Positions 12,061 through 25,176 of a stretch of DNA of 64,000 bases are shown one piece after another. Under the pieces are notes generated by a model. That model was not told where the DNA came from and ran no database searches. It worked only from the letters and a program-made list of their open reading frames with translations. Each line of letters begins with the position of its first letter. The first letter of the stretch is position 1. The stretch comes from Bettongia penicillata ogilbyi. Lineage: Eukaryota > Chordata > Mammalia > Diprotodontia > Potoroidae. The position numbers and the translations under genes are program-made. Location of the stretch: NCBI GenBank assembly GCA_023548195.1, contig JAJHZJ010000009.1:5482715-5546714 (forward strand). Direction: 5' to 3'.

Positions 12061-13029
12061 AATGTATAATCCTTTTGGGTTGCACGAAGTTGGGAAAGAG
12101 ATGAAGATTGCATGGGGACTGAACTATCTGAGAAATTATGAATTATTTTGAGAAATACATTGATACACTTAGAAAGCACTGGGAAAACCAAGGCTAGTAA
12201 TGGCTAGTATTTCACTGGCAGATTTCATTGCAGAGTGATGTGATATAGCTGATTCTTTGGGCTCTACCCAGAGGCTTACTTGGGTATAGCAATCCACTGA
12301 GATTACTGTTTCATTTGCACATGTCTAATGAGAGCACTCAGGCCTAGAGCACCACCTGGTGGCTTACCTAGATATGATCAGACCTCTAAATAGCCACCTC
12401 AATTCCATCTTGTTTTATTAACATATGAAATATTGATATCATCTGGTTCTTTGGCTAGCTGTCAACCATGTATGAGGATGCTTTGTATCCTCAGCACACA
12501 CTTGAGTTTGAAGACCCCTAGAAAGTATATAAAATATTTTATTATTTACTTATTATTAAGTTTATTGATTTATTATTTATATGTTTTAAGCTGGTACATT
12601 CTGACTTGTAGAAAAAAGGTCTCTATCCCAAATGATCAATCAATAGGAAAAATGACTTTTAGATGAGATACTGCATGTTGTAATGAAAAGAAAGACACAA
12701 AAGACCTTGGTTATATCCACTATTTCTTAGCCATATGACCTTGACTATAGCATGTTGCCTTATCAGTTTCAGAAGAATGGAGGGGTGGGATTATTGGTAT
12801 TAACTAACCTCATTAGATATGCTTACCTTCTCTAGTGCCCACTACTGATAAGTGACCAAGATCCATTAGCCTAGTACTCTAAGAAATAGATGAAGATAAT
12901 GAAGAGAGGAAGTAAGAAAATACTCTTAAATGGGTTAATGTCAAAATAAATTTAATTATCCAGGTGAATGTCTCAATCTAATTACATTTGAGAAAGTAAT
13001 CGAGCACATGACACACAGGAATAACTTCT
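12061..13029. other. Intergenic, little recognisable
   Basis: A weak sense MIR-like stretch lies around 12668-12800 (tagccatatgaccttgacta). Otherwise AT-rich sequence with no supported gene. Confidence 0.4.
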
Positions 13030-13245
13030 ATGAGGTACTTGAAGAATTGTATAATTCTCATTTGACTCTCCCAGAAACACTATGAGGAAGGTAATACAAG
13101 TATCATTTTCCCCATTTTTACAGATAAGGAAACTGAGGCCCGAAGAGGTATAATTAACCACTCACACAACTAGTTAGTGACAGAGACAGGTGATTTTTAA
13201 GTCCAGGTCTTCTGACTTCAAGTGCAGGATTATTGGCAGAAACAA
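13030..13245 (-). mobile_element. MIR, antisense
   Basis: Clear reverse-complement MIR: tttacagataaggaaactga, then cagagacaggtgatttttaa, then ccaggtcttctgacttcaag. Confidence 0.75.
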
Positions 13246-15319
13246 TGGTCTAACTTTCTGGGACTCACTCTCCATATCCAGAAAAATGAGAAGGATGGAA
13301 TGGATGACATTCAAGGACCCTTCAAATTCTAAACATGCCAAAATACAAAAATGAAAACAGTACACATGATTTTGATCTAAAATATTTATTTTTGCAAGAC
13401 TTAACTAGAATGACATTTCATGGTTACATGTCTTAAAAAGCCATCAGACATTTAAATATTAACAAAAAAAGCAATACTGTAGCAGAAAATAGGAGACACT
13501 CAATTACTTACACTTCATAGAGAGGAAAAGAGGAACAAATATAAGTGAAGAAATCTTAAACCCCACAGCAATAGACAGAACAGTTTCAAATTAATTTTTT
13601 AAAAAATTTGTCATAATAGTTTTAGATCCACTTAAAAAAAAAAAGAATGATTTACCATTGGATATAGTGCTTAAATATGTCATGTATTCTTCCTTAAAAC
13701 TAATTTCTAAAATATTTATGGTTTGAACTAATTTTTGGCATAATAATAATAAATAAGGTAAACTATTTAAATAGCTTTAGAAAGGCTTATTTTTTTACAT
13801 TCAAGACACTTTAATAGAAAAACACAGAAAACATTGCACATTGTTCACACATATCTGATAAGAAGAAGTGAGGTTGATTCTAGCCCCTAATGGCATGACA
13901 TGGCATGGTCCAACTCACTGTAAAGTCTATGTGACTAAGTCCATAACATTTCTTGGCCCAAACCAAGACATTCCCTGTTGTCCACATATCTCAAAAACAC
14001 ACATGTGCTATATAAGATCTCAGGTGCAATTTGACACATAGGAATTTATGTATATATCAGACATTCAGAAAAAAAGTTTAAAAAGTGGAGAGAGAAAATG
14101 AATTCAATTTCTCATGCCCAGGAGTCCAAAAAACTTATAAACAATAAAGTTTGACTTGTCTGATCTCATTAGATGGGGGAATTTTCATTATGGAAACTCC
14201 CACCAATAAAAATCAGTAATAGTTTATAACATGCCTTAAAGAATTGCCTGGGAGCACCAAGAGATTAAGTGACTTCTCCTTGGTGACAGTCAGGATACAG
14301 AAAAGTTGGGACTTGAACCAGGTCTTCTAACTATCAATTTCTGCTGCTTTTGGTGTTGCTCTGCCTAGAAACTCTATCCTCATCACATAGCAACCTCATC
14401 AGGGATCAGAAAGGAAATCGCATTGCACTTGCTTGCCCTCCTGTTGCTGGGTTGGCCCTTCTACAAGAGTAGAAAGGAATATTTTGATGAGTTGTCACTT
14501 TTATTTCAATAAAAACAGAAGCCGAATGGCTAAGGGTAAAACTAACTATTGAAAGGAGGAAAAAAAGATGATCTGATCATCACTGAAAAATAAAGAGAAA
14601 TAATCCTATTGTCTTAAAGCCATCCATTTCCAATGCAAATCCTAATTAACCAATAGCCATTGAGCCCAACTAAAGCCATAGATTTACTGTTCTAAGAAAC
14701 AGACTAAGCCTAGAGGCAAGAGCTACAATGGTTGGGAAGTTTCCAACCATGGATATTCAGCCTCTTCCATCCTTGCTGACATAGTCAGTTATCCAAAAAA
14801 CTCTTTTAACTGGATCATTAAGTCCCCAATTCATCTGGATAATTAGTGTGCTGTGGGAGTCACAGACTGCATTTGGCAAAAGAACCAGTCCCAGTGAATT
14901 CCTCGAGAAGCTCCTGAACCAAAAGAGAAAGAGGAGGGGTTGATTCATTTGATGAACTCCATTTGGATGATTCAATAGATTATCTAAAGAGCTGCATATC
15001 AACCAATGTAAACATCTTTGAAACATTTCATGCATTGTTTTGAAACACTTAGACAGTTCATAGAGTTGCAGTCATGTCCACTGACTCTTGATTCTATACT
15101 AAATTCTTTTTGCTGAATACCAAGTTAATCTGTGCAGCAAATTATAATAGAATTCTTTCAGTTGCTGCAGCAAACAATAAAAATAACAAAGAAGGGACTC
15201 AAGGGAGTTACAAGACCATAAGATTTCTGCTTTTGTTGCACAAAGGAAGCCAGATCAAACTTCTAGATATCCTGGAGTAATAAAAAAAAGTTCGGAAGCA
15301 ACAAAATCCTTCAAGAGAG
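13246..15319. other. Repeat-poor AT-rich flank
   Basis: Mostly unassigned. A SINE fragment lies at about 14232-14340 in antisense (agattaagtgacttctcctt). On the minus strand an AATAAA hexamer occurs at about 13386-13396. I see no coding exon; the short ORFs near 13174 and 14757 have no recognisable domain. Confidence 0.35.
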
Positions 15320-18300
15320 ATCAAGTTAAGATGACAGAGACAGCGACCTAGCTAAATTCTCAACATCCCCCACAAAACTACTTTAAAGTTATGCCTCAAA
15401 TAAAACTTTGGCATGACAAGAGCCAACAAAAGGTCTGGATGACACATTTTTCCAGCCTAAGAAAACTTAGGAGGTTAACAGAAGAGTTTTGTGATGATGA
15501 TGGAGGCCTGTAGAGAGCGTACACACGTGGCTGCAGCAGTTGCAGAAGGATCAGCAGCATCTTTGGGAGCTCTCAGCCCAGAGATGGTAAGGAGGGGACT
15601 GACACTGCTCAGAAAGAGATTACAAAGGACCCTCTGTTGGCACTGAGTACAGTTGGCACCACACAGTTCTAGGTCACAGTTCCAGGTGGAGAGGAGCACT
15701 TGTGGTGGGTCTCAAGAGAACAGGATCCCTGGTTACAGTTTCAGGACAAAGTAGAGCAATAGAACTTGTGGCCACAAGAGAACAGGGGATCTTGTTACAG
15801 TTCTAGGGTCAAGAGGAGCACTAACACTTGCAGCTGCATGAGAACAAGGGTCTTTCTTGTGTAAAGACCACAACACAGATAAAAAAAGCTATGACCACAC
15901 CTCTTCCTGATTCATATCATCTTGGAAGCACCAAAAACTTGCAGAATTCCAGAAGTTGTTCTGAAAATAGCAGCACAAAAAAGCCCGAAATTTGGAACAG
16001 TGCCTCCCTATCCCCGGATGAACAGAACCCAATTTTCACATAAAGTTCAAAGTGAAGAAATAGACTAGAAAAATAAGCAAACAACAAAGAGAATTTAACC
16101 AATGCATGCTACTATGGTGGCAGGTAAGACTAAGACAAGAACTCAGAAGAAGATAATAATGTGAAAACATCTACAGGGAAAGTCTCAAAGGAAAATAATA
16201 ATTGTACAAAAGTCCAACAAGGATCCTGGAAGTTCTCAAGCAGAGATAAGAGTGATAGAGGGAAAACTGGGAAAAGAAATAAGAATAATATAAGAAAATT
16301 ATGAAAAGGGAATTAACAGTTTGGTAAAGGAGGCACCTTAAAAAACAGAACTGGTCTAGTAGTAAGAGGCACCAAAATTCACCAAAGAAAAGAACTCCTT
16401 AAAAAAGCAAAATAGGCTAAATGGAAAAAGAAGTAGAGAAACTCACTGAAGAAAATAATTCCTTAAAAATTAGAACTGGGCAAATGGAAGTTAATGATTC
16501 CATGAGACATTAAGAAACAATCAAAGTCAAAAGCATGGGAAAAATAGAAGAAAGCATGAAATATCTCATCAGAAAAACAACTCACCTGGAAAAAATATGA
16601 AGGAGAGATAATTTAAGAATTATTGGAATCTCTGAAAGCTCTAATCAAAAAAAGAGCCTAGACATCATCTTCCAAGAAATTGCAGAGGAAAACTACCTCA
16701 ATATCTTAAATCCAGAAGATAAAATAAAAATTGGGAGAATCCACCAATCATTTCCTAAAAGATATCCCCAAATGAAAACTCTCAGGAATATTATAGCCCA
16801 TTTCCATAACTCCCAGGTGGAGGAAAAAAATCAAAAACAAACCATTCAAATATTATGAAGCCACAGTTGGGAATCACACAAGATTTAGCAACTTCCACAC
16901 TAAAAGAGCAGAGGACTTGGATTATGATATTCTGAAAGACAAAGAAACTAGAATTAAACCTAGAATAATCTATCCCACAAAACTGAGTATAATCAATCCT
17001 TCAGGCAGGAAAAAAAAAAGGATATTTAATGAAATAGAGGACTTCCAAGTGTGGATGAAAAGAAAATTTGACATTCAGATATAAGAAATTTGACATTCAA
17101 ATATAAGACAAGAGATGCATAAAAAGGTAAATTTGAAAGAATAATCATAGATGACCAAATAAAATTAAACTGTTTACGTTCCAAATAGGAAGATGATACA
17201 TGTAATTCCTAAGAACTTTATCATTTTAGGGTGGTTAAAAGGAGTTTACATAGACAGAGGACATGAGTATCAATTGTTTGATTGCTAATTAAATGATCTC
17301 CAAAAAAAAAACCAAAACAAAACAACGAAGTCATGAGAAAAAGGATTGCACTGCAAGAAGGGGGAAGGAAAATGTAGAATGGGAAAATTTTTCTCATATA
17401 AAAAGGCATGCAAGGAAAAGCTTTTACAGTGGAGGGTCAATGCTTGAACCTCACACTCACTAGAATTGGTTCAAAGAGGGAATATATGTATGTATGTATG
17501 TACATATGTATGTATACACACAGTCAGTTGTGTATAGAAATCTTACCCAATAAGGAAGTAAGAGGGAGAGGGGATAGGAAGAAGAGGGAGATGATAAAAG
17601 GGAGGCCGGATTAAGGAAGGCAGTAGATAGAAATAAATGGACCTTTGAGGAAGGACAGAATAAAAAGAAGAAGAAATACACAGTAATCAGAACTATGAAT
17701 AAGAATAGGATTAGCTCACTCGTAAAATGGAATTGAGTTGCAATATGGATTAGAAACCAGAATCCAATAATATGTTATTTGTAAGAAGCATACTTGAAAC
17801 TGAGAGACACACACAGAATTAAAATAGGAAGCTGGAACAGAATCTAATACACTTCAACTGATGTTAAAAAAAAAAGGCAAGGATAAGAATAATGATCTTA
17901 GACAAAGCAAAACCAAAAATAGACATAATTAAAAGAGATAATCAAGGAAATTACATTTTGCTTTTTTTAAAAGGTACCATAGACAATGAAGTAATAGCAA
18001 AAAAAAATTATAGCAAGTTTCTCTGATAAAGGCTTCATTTCTCAAATATATAATGAGGATAGGATAGGGTCAAATTTATAAAAATAAGAGTCATTTTCTA
18101 ATTGATAAATGGCCTAAGGATATGAACAGGGTAATTTTCAGAAGAAATCAAAGCAATCTATTATCAAATGAGAATTAAAATAAACTAAAATTAAAATAAC
18201 TATGAGAAACTACCTTATACTTATCAGAAATTACAAATGCTAGAGGGACTGCAGGAAATTAGATACACTAATGAATTACTGATGAAATAGTGAACTGGAG

Positions 18301-19065
18301 GATAATTTGGAACTATAACCAAAGGACCATAAGACTATGTACACCCTTTAATCTAGCAATACCACTACTAGGTTTGTACCCCAGAGATATTTTAAGGGAG
18401 GGGGGGAAGAAGGACCTATTGTGCAAAAATATTTATAACAGCTCTTTTTATGGTAGCAAAGAATTGGAAATTGATGGGAAGCCCATCACTTGGGGAATGA
18501 CTGAACAAGTTCCGGTATATGATTGTAATGTAATACTATTGTGCCATAAGAAATGATGAGCATGGTGATTTCAGAAGAACCTGGAAAGATTTACATGAAC
18601 TGATGCAAAGTGAAGTGGGCAGACTCAGGAGAATATTGTGCACAGTAACAGCAGTATTGTTAGATGATCAACTGTGAAAGACTGAACTATTCTCAGCAAT
18701 AAAATAATCCAGAACAATTCCAAAGGACTCATGATGAAAAATGCTACCCACCTCCAGAAAAAAATTGGTGGAGTCTGAATGAAGATCAAAGTATGTTATT
18801 TTTCACTTTTATGTTTTTTCTTGGTCTTTGTTTTCTTAACAACATGACTAATATGGAAATACATATTGTATTATTGAACACATATAACCTATATAAAATT
18901 GCTTACTGTTTCAAGGAGAGGGGAAAAGGGAGGGAAGGAAAGAGGAAAAGAATTTGGAACTCAAATTTTTAAAAAATGGATGTTAAACATTATTTTTACA
19001 TGTAATTGTAAAAAAAGAAAATATTCAAAAAATTTAAATAAAATACACAGAAAAAAGCAGAAGCA
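15320..19065 (+). mobile_element. Old L1 with most of ORF2 deleted
   Basis: In order: an L1 5' UTR-like start (gttaagatgacagagacagc); a decayed ORF1 at about 16080-17090, whose coiled-coil and RRM regions match the younger copy at 33149 in layout; an ORF1-ORF2 spacer with a TATG microsatellite (17480-17520); a short stretch resembling the L1 endonuclease start (about 17860-17990); then directly the ORF2 C-terminus (from about 18010), the 3' UTR and a poly-A tail. The reverse-transcriptase region is missing at a junction near 17990-18010. Numerous stops. Confidence 0.75.
17480..17522 (+). repeat. TATG microsatellite in the L1 spacer
   Basis: Tandem GTAT units (atgtatgtatgtatgt) followed by acacaca, within the spacer of the old L1. 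Confidence 0.85.
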
Positions 19066-19529
19066 GAAAGTCAGACACAGACAAGGAAGTCAATTTTGTT
19101 GTTATCATTTGTTATTACCACGTTAAATTTAATACTTTAAAGAAACTATGTAACAGAAATTCACAGTTTTATATGCTAGCAATCCTTGTTTGCTATTCTT
19201 TGTATATTTAAATATTCATGTTGGTTAATATTTCCCAAGTTCATAATAAAAAATTAAAAAATTTTAAAAAGAGAGTGCAAGTTAATGAAGCAGCTTCATA
19301 GACACTCAGGTTGTTACATGTTCCCCACCCCACCCCCACCCCCAAAAAATAGTTTGTTTTGATTTGCTTGACCAGGAGAGTTAACCTTTTGCTAATAAAC
19401 AAGTAAGTCTTTAAAAAAAAGTTTTGTGAAAAGAAAGTTGTTTTTCCAAATTCAACTATTAATTTGTCTTGTTCAAAAGTCAATCGGTACAGTTAAAGGA
19501 ATTTGTACAGGTAGCGATCCCTTCATATT

Positions 19530-19722
19530 GATTTGGAAAGAGCACTCGATTTAGAGTCAGGAGACACAGGTTCATAACCTGGTTCATCCACTTACTACTA
19601 AGTGACTTTAGACAAGTCACCTCCTAACCTTGAACTCAAGAGCACTGATCTCCAAATGAAGAGACAGGATTAGATAACCTGTAAGTTCCCTTGAAGTTTT
19701 TAAATCTATGATCCTATGAGTT
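19530..19722 (+). mobile_element. THER/MIR-type SINE, sense
   Basis: tRNA-like head (ggaaagagcactcgatttag), core (acaagtcacctcctaacctt) and the tail aaatctatgatcctatgag. Confidence 0.7.
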
Positions 19723-20262
19723 GGAAAATAAATAAATGAAGTTGAATCCCATCAAATGATCACTTATTTTACTCATTCATTTAAAATAGCTGGGTATTAG
19801 ATTACATTTAATTAATTTAGATTTCTTTTCTAACCAGTTTGTGGATAGCCATTTTAGACCTTTGGGGCAAGTGACATGCAGACATGCATTAACAATGATA
19901 CTGGTGAAGAGACTTCAGTCTTGGCCATCTTTAAATAGGGGATTGATACTTAAGCTGTTTGGGATACTTCAAGTGTTATTTTACTGGGAAGTTGATGAAA
20001 TGACTAGATCCCTTCCAGCCCTAAAAAGTCCAGTCACTTCCAGTCGAAAAAGGTCTGTGGTTCTACATGTCAGACTACCTGATAGGATAAACTCCATCAT
20101 CATTGTATTACAGATAGGAAATTGCAGGTAACAATACTGATTATAACAATATTACATCTGTGCAGGGTGGGTTCGATCCTGTTATGGGGTCAGCACCCCA
20201 AAGACCCACTAAAGCCAAACAGAGTTAAGCCCCATAGATTTCCTACACAAACCAGTGCTAGG
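19723..20262 (-). other. Proximal 3' UTR / 3' flank of CHRNA7
   Basis: It lies directly downstream of the CHRNA7 stop codon. No AATAAA is seen on the minus strand in this interval; one ATTAAA variant occurs at 19812-19807. The true transcript end cannot be fixed from sequence alone. The short plus-strand ORFs (19841, 20122) are not credible genes. Confidence 0.4.
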
Positions 20263-20781
20263 CTAAGCAAAATCTTTAGACACAGCCTCAACAAAATTTG
20301 GAGCTGACATCAAGATCCCAATTGTGCAGATGATGGTGAAAACTGAAAAAGCCATCAGACATAGGCGATCCACCACACAGGCTGCAAACTTCCACTCATT
20401 GCAAACAGCTTCTTCCTCATCCTGGTCACGGAATCGGTTGGCAATATAGCGGACTTCCTCCAAGATCTTGGCCAGGTCTGGGTCCCCCTCAGAGGTGTGC
20501 CCACTGTGAAGGAGATTCTCTTCCTCAGTGGGAGAACAAGTCATCCTCCCACAGATGACCCCAGAGTCACTAGCAGGCATGCAGTGCGTCCCCTCCAGCC
20601 CACGGAAGCCAATATAGAGCATGTTGCCATTGCTGGTTGGTTGCCCTGACATGGCATTGAGCTCCACACTCGTCAGGCTACATCGGTGCTGCTTGTGCTG
20701 GCAGGCAGGGCGGACCTTGTCCTCTCCTGGTCGTTTCATCCTCAGAAACCAGGCACACCAATTCAGAAGGATAATTCTGGT
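20263..20781 (-). CDS. CHRNA7: CHRNA7 exon 10 (MA helix, cytoplasmic loop end, M4, C-terminus)
   Basis: Starts after a tttcctag acceptor at 20782 in phase 0 and encodes 172 residues plus a TAG stop at 20265-20263. It supplies the rest of the M3-M4 cytoplasmic region, including the basic segment beginning [20 protein letters not shown], the amphipathic MA helix ([19 protein letters not shown]), transmembrane segment M4 (about [20 protein letters not shown]) and the short extracellular tail ending SKDFA, which is the invariant alpha-7 C-terminus. The pre-M4 segment reads [12 protein letters not shown]. Human has a cysteine where D follows R; the chicken form, as I recall it, also has D, so this looks ancestral rather than damaged. 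No frameshifts or internal stops. Confidence 0.97.
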   Translation of the reverse strand, partial: TRIILLNWCAWFLRMKRPGEDKVRPACQHKQHRCSLTSVELNAMSGQPTSNGNMLYIGFRGLEGTHCMPASDSGVICGRMTCSPTEEENLLHSGHTSEGDPDLAKILEEVRYIANRFRDQDEEEAVCNEWKFAACVVDRLCLMAFSVFTIICTIGILMSAPNFVEAVSKDFA

Positions 20782-21251
20782 CTAGGAAAGATATTCAGAG
20801 CGCATTAGGATCCAGGCCCTTTATGCTTGCTGGGAATGAAGCAAAAACAACCTGAACTTGAAAGGCAGGCTGATTGAAACAAATCTGTCAATATTTGTTC
20901 CCAAGTGAAATTTGCTGGAATATAATGGGAGAAAAATGAGTGTGCTTCCCAAGTCAAACAGACGTTTCATTAATTCTAGAGGGAAACAGAATCTAATCTC
21001 TCCTATGCCCTATTGATTTTATATACTTGATCGGGGATGACAGGCCACAACTGCTGAGCTGGTTGAGAGAAATGAATGAAAATCAACATTAACATTAGCT
21101 TTGATGCAACAATTTTTCTCTGAGAAAGCCAGTAGTCTAGCAAAGAGCTGGTACAAGCTGTCTTAAAGAAGACATCTGGCTGAAGGAACATGTAGGATGT
21201 GATATTTCTGAAATAAAACTGAGGACGTTTAATTTCAGTACAGGTTTATTA

Positions 21252-21475
21252 GACGGAGGCAGTGTGATCTAGTGAATAGTGAGCTGGCCTCAAAATCAGA
21301 AAAACCTGAGTTTAAGTCCCTACTTCCGACATACTTGACTGTGTGCCCCACATCATCAGTGCTCTGGACAGCTTTCTAACATTATAAGTTGCAGAGAAGA
21401 TGCTGACCTGCACTGGTAAAAACAATTTCTCACCTGGGAGTTTCTTATACAAATGAAACCAGAGGCATGGTACCT
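21252..21475 (+). mobile_element. MON1/THER-type SINE, sense
   Basis: Head (gtgtgatctagtgaatagtg), then a tail with gcagagaagatgctgacctg and accagaggcatggtaccta. Antisense to CHRNA7. Confidence 0.65.
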
Positions 21476-21621
21476 ATCCCTGTTCTATATACAGAGCATT
21501 ATTAGATTAACTATGACCTGGTCCCTCAGCCTATGGTAGAATTCCATATGTAGTGAGAGAAAGCTGAAGTTACTTAGCTCAAATGAGATAATATATGCAA
21601 TATGCATTTATTCTGCACATA

Positions 21622-21985
21622 AGATCATAGATCTAGATAGCTGAAAGGGCCATCAGAGATCATCTAGTCCATCATTTTCCATTTACAAGTGAGGAAATGA
21701 AGGCCCATGGAGGTTAAGTGACTTGCTCAAAGTCACATGGAAAATTAGTATCAAAAGTGAGACTTGAAGCCACATCCTCTGACTCCAGAGTATTTGGAGC
21801 TCTTGGTGAGGGGAATTCTTCCACCAATTCAGATTGACATTTGTTTTACAACTTAGTCTTAGAGAGTTGTCTAGGGCACTGACAGGTGGAAGTTTTATCC
21901 AGGATCACACAGACAATATGTATTAGAAGCAGAGGAGGAACCCAGATCTTACTGCCTATGAAGCCAGGTCACTTAATCTCTGAGT
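21622..21985 (-). mobile_element. Two adjacent MIR-type SINEs, antisense
   Basis: First copy at 21622-21795 (catcagagatcatctagtcc, aggttaagtgacttgctcaa). Second at about 21835-21985 (ggatcacacagacaatatg, aggaacccagatcttactgc). Confidence 0.65.
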
Positions 21986-21997
21986 GCTGTACACTAG

Positions 21998-22203
21998 TTG
22001 TGTCAAACTCAGAGAGAAATAGATAGAAACAAAACAATTGTATGTAAGGACCCCTGTGGGCCACAAATCAACTTCAGAAACCACACAGGTATATATTTCT
22101 TTTTTAATAACACATCAGCACATTAAAGTTGAGTAGAAACTATATTTTAATCTTGTTTGGAGTCACATTTGGGAGTGTTATGGCAGTGTGCATGTCACCT
22201 CTC
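21998..22203 (+). mobile_element. hAT-like MITE, degraded
   Basis: Begins gtgtcaaactcagagagaaa, has a middle with gaaaccacacaggtatatat and ends gcatgtcacctctcctgg. Its layout matches the clearer copy at 47752-47905. Confidence 0.6.
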
Positions 22204-22610
22204 CTGGAGGCAATTCATATCATTACATAAACTGCAGACAAGGTGCCAACCTGCAGCAGTAAAGGGCATTTTCTTAACCAGGTGTTCCCTATTACATTGA
22301 AGGGAGGATCCCAAACAATGAATAATCTAGATAATTTAGCTTTAAAGATATTCTCATCTAAGTTATCTAATTTACTGAGAGAAAAGGGATATTTTCCAAC
22401 ACCTATCAAATAACCATTTGGGTTGTCCATTTTACTTTGTGGGCACAGACAAAGCTTTATTCAGCAACTGAATAACTTTGTTTCCCAACTGAGCTACAGC
22501 TGGGAAGATGTGAATCCTGGATATGCAGCACATTTCACCACTGGTGAAAAAAAAATTTTATGACATCTTATCAAAGATAGTTTTAATAAATAGCTCTCAA
22601 GAAAAGCAAA

Positions 22611-22692
22611 GAAAATAGAGACAGAAGGAAAGAAGAGAAGAGGGAGGAAAGAAGACAGAAAGGAAAAGGAAGGGAGAGAGGAAAGGAAGGAA
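22611..22692 (+). repeat. GGAA purine-rich tract
   Basis: About 80 bases of almost pure A/G on the plus strand (agaagagaagagggaggaaa). Confidence 0.85.
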
Positions 22693-23394
22693 ATGGATAA
22701 AGAAAAACTCTAGATTGATTTCATCCTGGGCAAACCTTTAATCTTCAACTTATCAACTTTCATTTTCTTGCTTTATAGCAATCACAGAGAAAGGGCAAAG
22801 ATACTCAGATGCTTCCATTCAAAATCAGGCTTCCTAAATCGACCAAAATCAGATTCCAAAAGCTAATCCAAATATTTCTCTTTCATATTCATAATCCAAA
22901 TGTCATTGTCCAATGCTACATTTATAGTAAAATTTCCCTTAAACTCAGCCAGTTTGTTAGGATTTCAGAATGTTTACTTAAGAGTAGATTTTGGTCTTTA
23001 AATAGTCTTTCAACAATATTACCAAATCAAATGACTAGTCTTCCCTTAGTTTTTCTACAATGATGGGTAGAAGGGGTATTTTCATATTTCATAATTCACT
23101 TTCCACACAGAGAGAAACAATAAAGACTGTTGCTGAGCAAAACTTTGCATTTTTGATTCACCAGTTAGTCAAAAAACAGATCTGAATGATCTGAGTGAAA
23201 ATGGGTTAGTCTTTTTAAGACAGGTGATCTATTCCAAAGTGAAGAGGAGAACCTATCTCTGAGAACAGTCATGAATTAACGTATGGAGGCATATTCTCCA
23301 AAGGTTGATGCATTTTTGTTTCATGGTTTTATTAGGGGGAGGCAGAGAAGTCCTGATCTGGAAACTCTCTCAACAAATAAAGATCACTGCTATA

Positions 23395-23548
23395 CATCTG
23401 TAACATCATCTCTGAGAGTTGCCCGAAGCTACCCAGATTTTAAGTGCTTTACTCATGGTCACATAGCTAGTATGTGTCAAAGTCAGATGTTGCACCCATA
23501 TCTTTCTGACTCCAAGGCCAGCCTTTATCCACTATGCCAGGCTGCTGA
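23395..23548 (-). mobile_element. CORE-SINE fragment, antisense
   Basis: gtcacatagctagtatgtgt, then tttctgactccaaggccagc, then tatccactatgccag. Confidence 0.7.
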
Positions 23549-23639
23549 TAGGTTGCTGTGGAGGTTTTTTTAAAAAAAAAATGCTATGTATTCCTCTGGG
23601 ATTTCTCCAGGTAGTAGAGTAGATGTTTCATTCCTCATG

Positions 23640-23770
23640 AATGTATGTATTTATTTTCCTTTTGTCTCTCCTATTACAATATAAGCTCCGTGAGGACAGG
23701 AACTGTTTTTACCTTTCTTTTATATATCCCCAGATCTTAGTAATATTTACTAACTGCCTCCCAGAAAGCT
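23640..23770 (+). mobile_element. L2 3' end, sense
   Basis: aatataagctccgtgaggac, then atatccccagatcttag: the standard L2 3' UTR order. Confidence 0.65.
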
Positions 23771-24449
23771 CTTAGTCATCATTTTGGCCATGCTAATGCC
23801 TGAGCAAAGATACTGTATGTAGTAATTCACCTGGCACCAGAAAAAAGTATACCCTGAGCACCTGATGGAGTGTGGAGGAGTGTTTCCTCCTCCTTCCTGC
23901 TTAGACTTCATACACTCCCTGAAATGGGGAACAGTCAGTCTTCCAAGGATTCAAACAGCTAATTTTATTTTGAATTCCATGAACTAGCTCACTGGCTTTC
24001 AAAGCTGAAGCATTTTAACAGGCGAGGCTATTCTCCTGACACTTATCAAATGCTGCTTATGCTCGCTAGTGTTGGTTTACTGGGTTATAGTCTAGCTTCT
24101 TTCCGTGCAAATGTCACATAATATTACAGCATCCCACAATAGCATCTTCAAATAACAGATCACTGCAACTGTTCCCTGGGATGCTATTATGTTTCCAATA
24201 AGAAAATAAACAGAACTGTGCTCCAGCTAAAGCAGCAGACCTTTGTCTCTGAGTTTAGTGTTTCAGCTGCAGTTCACTATAGTTTCAGTATGTACTTGTG
24301 CCTGGATGTGAACAATAAACATATGCTATAAATTAAGGTTTTTCTGGACAGCCTTATTGAGTTGGTGAAACATAGATGAGATAGATCCTACGTCCTAGTG
24401 CCCTTATCCCATCATTTTCACATGAATTGTGGGTATATGGACCTACTGA

Positions 24450-24640
24450 TATAACGGTTTGTGGAAAGAGCACTGGATTGGGATCAGAAGGCCTGGGTTT
24501 GAATGTTACTTCTGGTATTACTGTCTGTGTCACCTTGGACAAGTCTCTTCCACTATTTTGGCTTCAGTTTCCTCACTTGAAAAGTGAGAAATCCAACTCT
24601 CAGGTCCCTTTCAGCTGTAAAACCTGTGATGCTTCTTCTT
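24450..24640 (+). mobile_element. THER/MIR-type SINE, sense
   Basis: gtggaaagagcactggattg, then ttggacaagtctcttccact, then caggtccctttcagctgta. Most of the ORF at 24427 is a translation of this repeat. Confidence 0.75.
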
Positions 24641-24864
24641 AAGTATTTCATACAGTGTGGGAGATCTGGGGGTGGGGAAACCAACAAAGTATGAGATGCT
24701 TAAAAATCTTCTTATGGATCCAAAACTCACATACAAAAAAATAATTAGAGAATTAGGTAATGTGCTAGAAAAAGAAGACGCAATTTCATCGGCATCTTGA
24801 ACTCCCATTGTAGAAATTACTTTCACTGAAGCAGATCACCATCTGCTGTAATTGAGCAAATTTC

Positions 24865-25005
24865 TAAGGAGTTCCAAATCTCTTGGGCACACAGCAGTTC
24901 AGTGACCTGCCCAGAGTCCACTAGGAAGTGTCAGACGTAGGATAGGTCTCGGGTCTTCCTGATTCAATACTTGACTCAATCTATTATGCCAAACTGCTTC
25001 TAGCA
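24865..25005 (-). mobile_element. SINE fragment, antisense
   Basis: cagtgacctgcccagagtcc, then tcgggtcttcctgattcaat. Confidence 0.6.
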
Positions 25006-25176
25006 AATATATTGTGAAGTTCTCAAATTTGTAATACAGACAATAATAATGACATACAATGGAAGTTCGAAGATGTCAGTTGGGAGTATTAATGGGACTG
25101 TGAGAAAGATACACGGATAGGATGGAGTAGATGAGGCAGAGGAGAGCACTTTAGGAGCATAGGATATAAAGTAGGG

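Noticed and set aside
13381..13400. AATAAA on the minus strand as the CHRNA7 poly(A) site
   Set aside because: Nearly 7 kb from the stop codon with an L1 in between; possible for a long 3' UTR but unsupported by sequence alone.
20122..20307. Plus-strand ORF overlapping the CHRNA7 stop region
   Set aside because: Antisense shadow of exon 10 and its 3' UTR.
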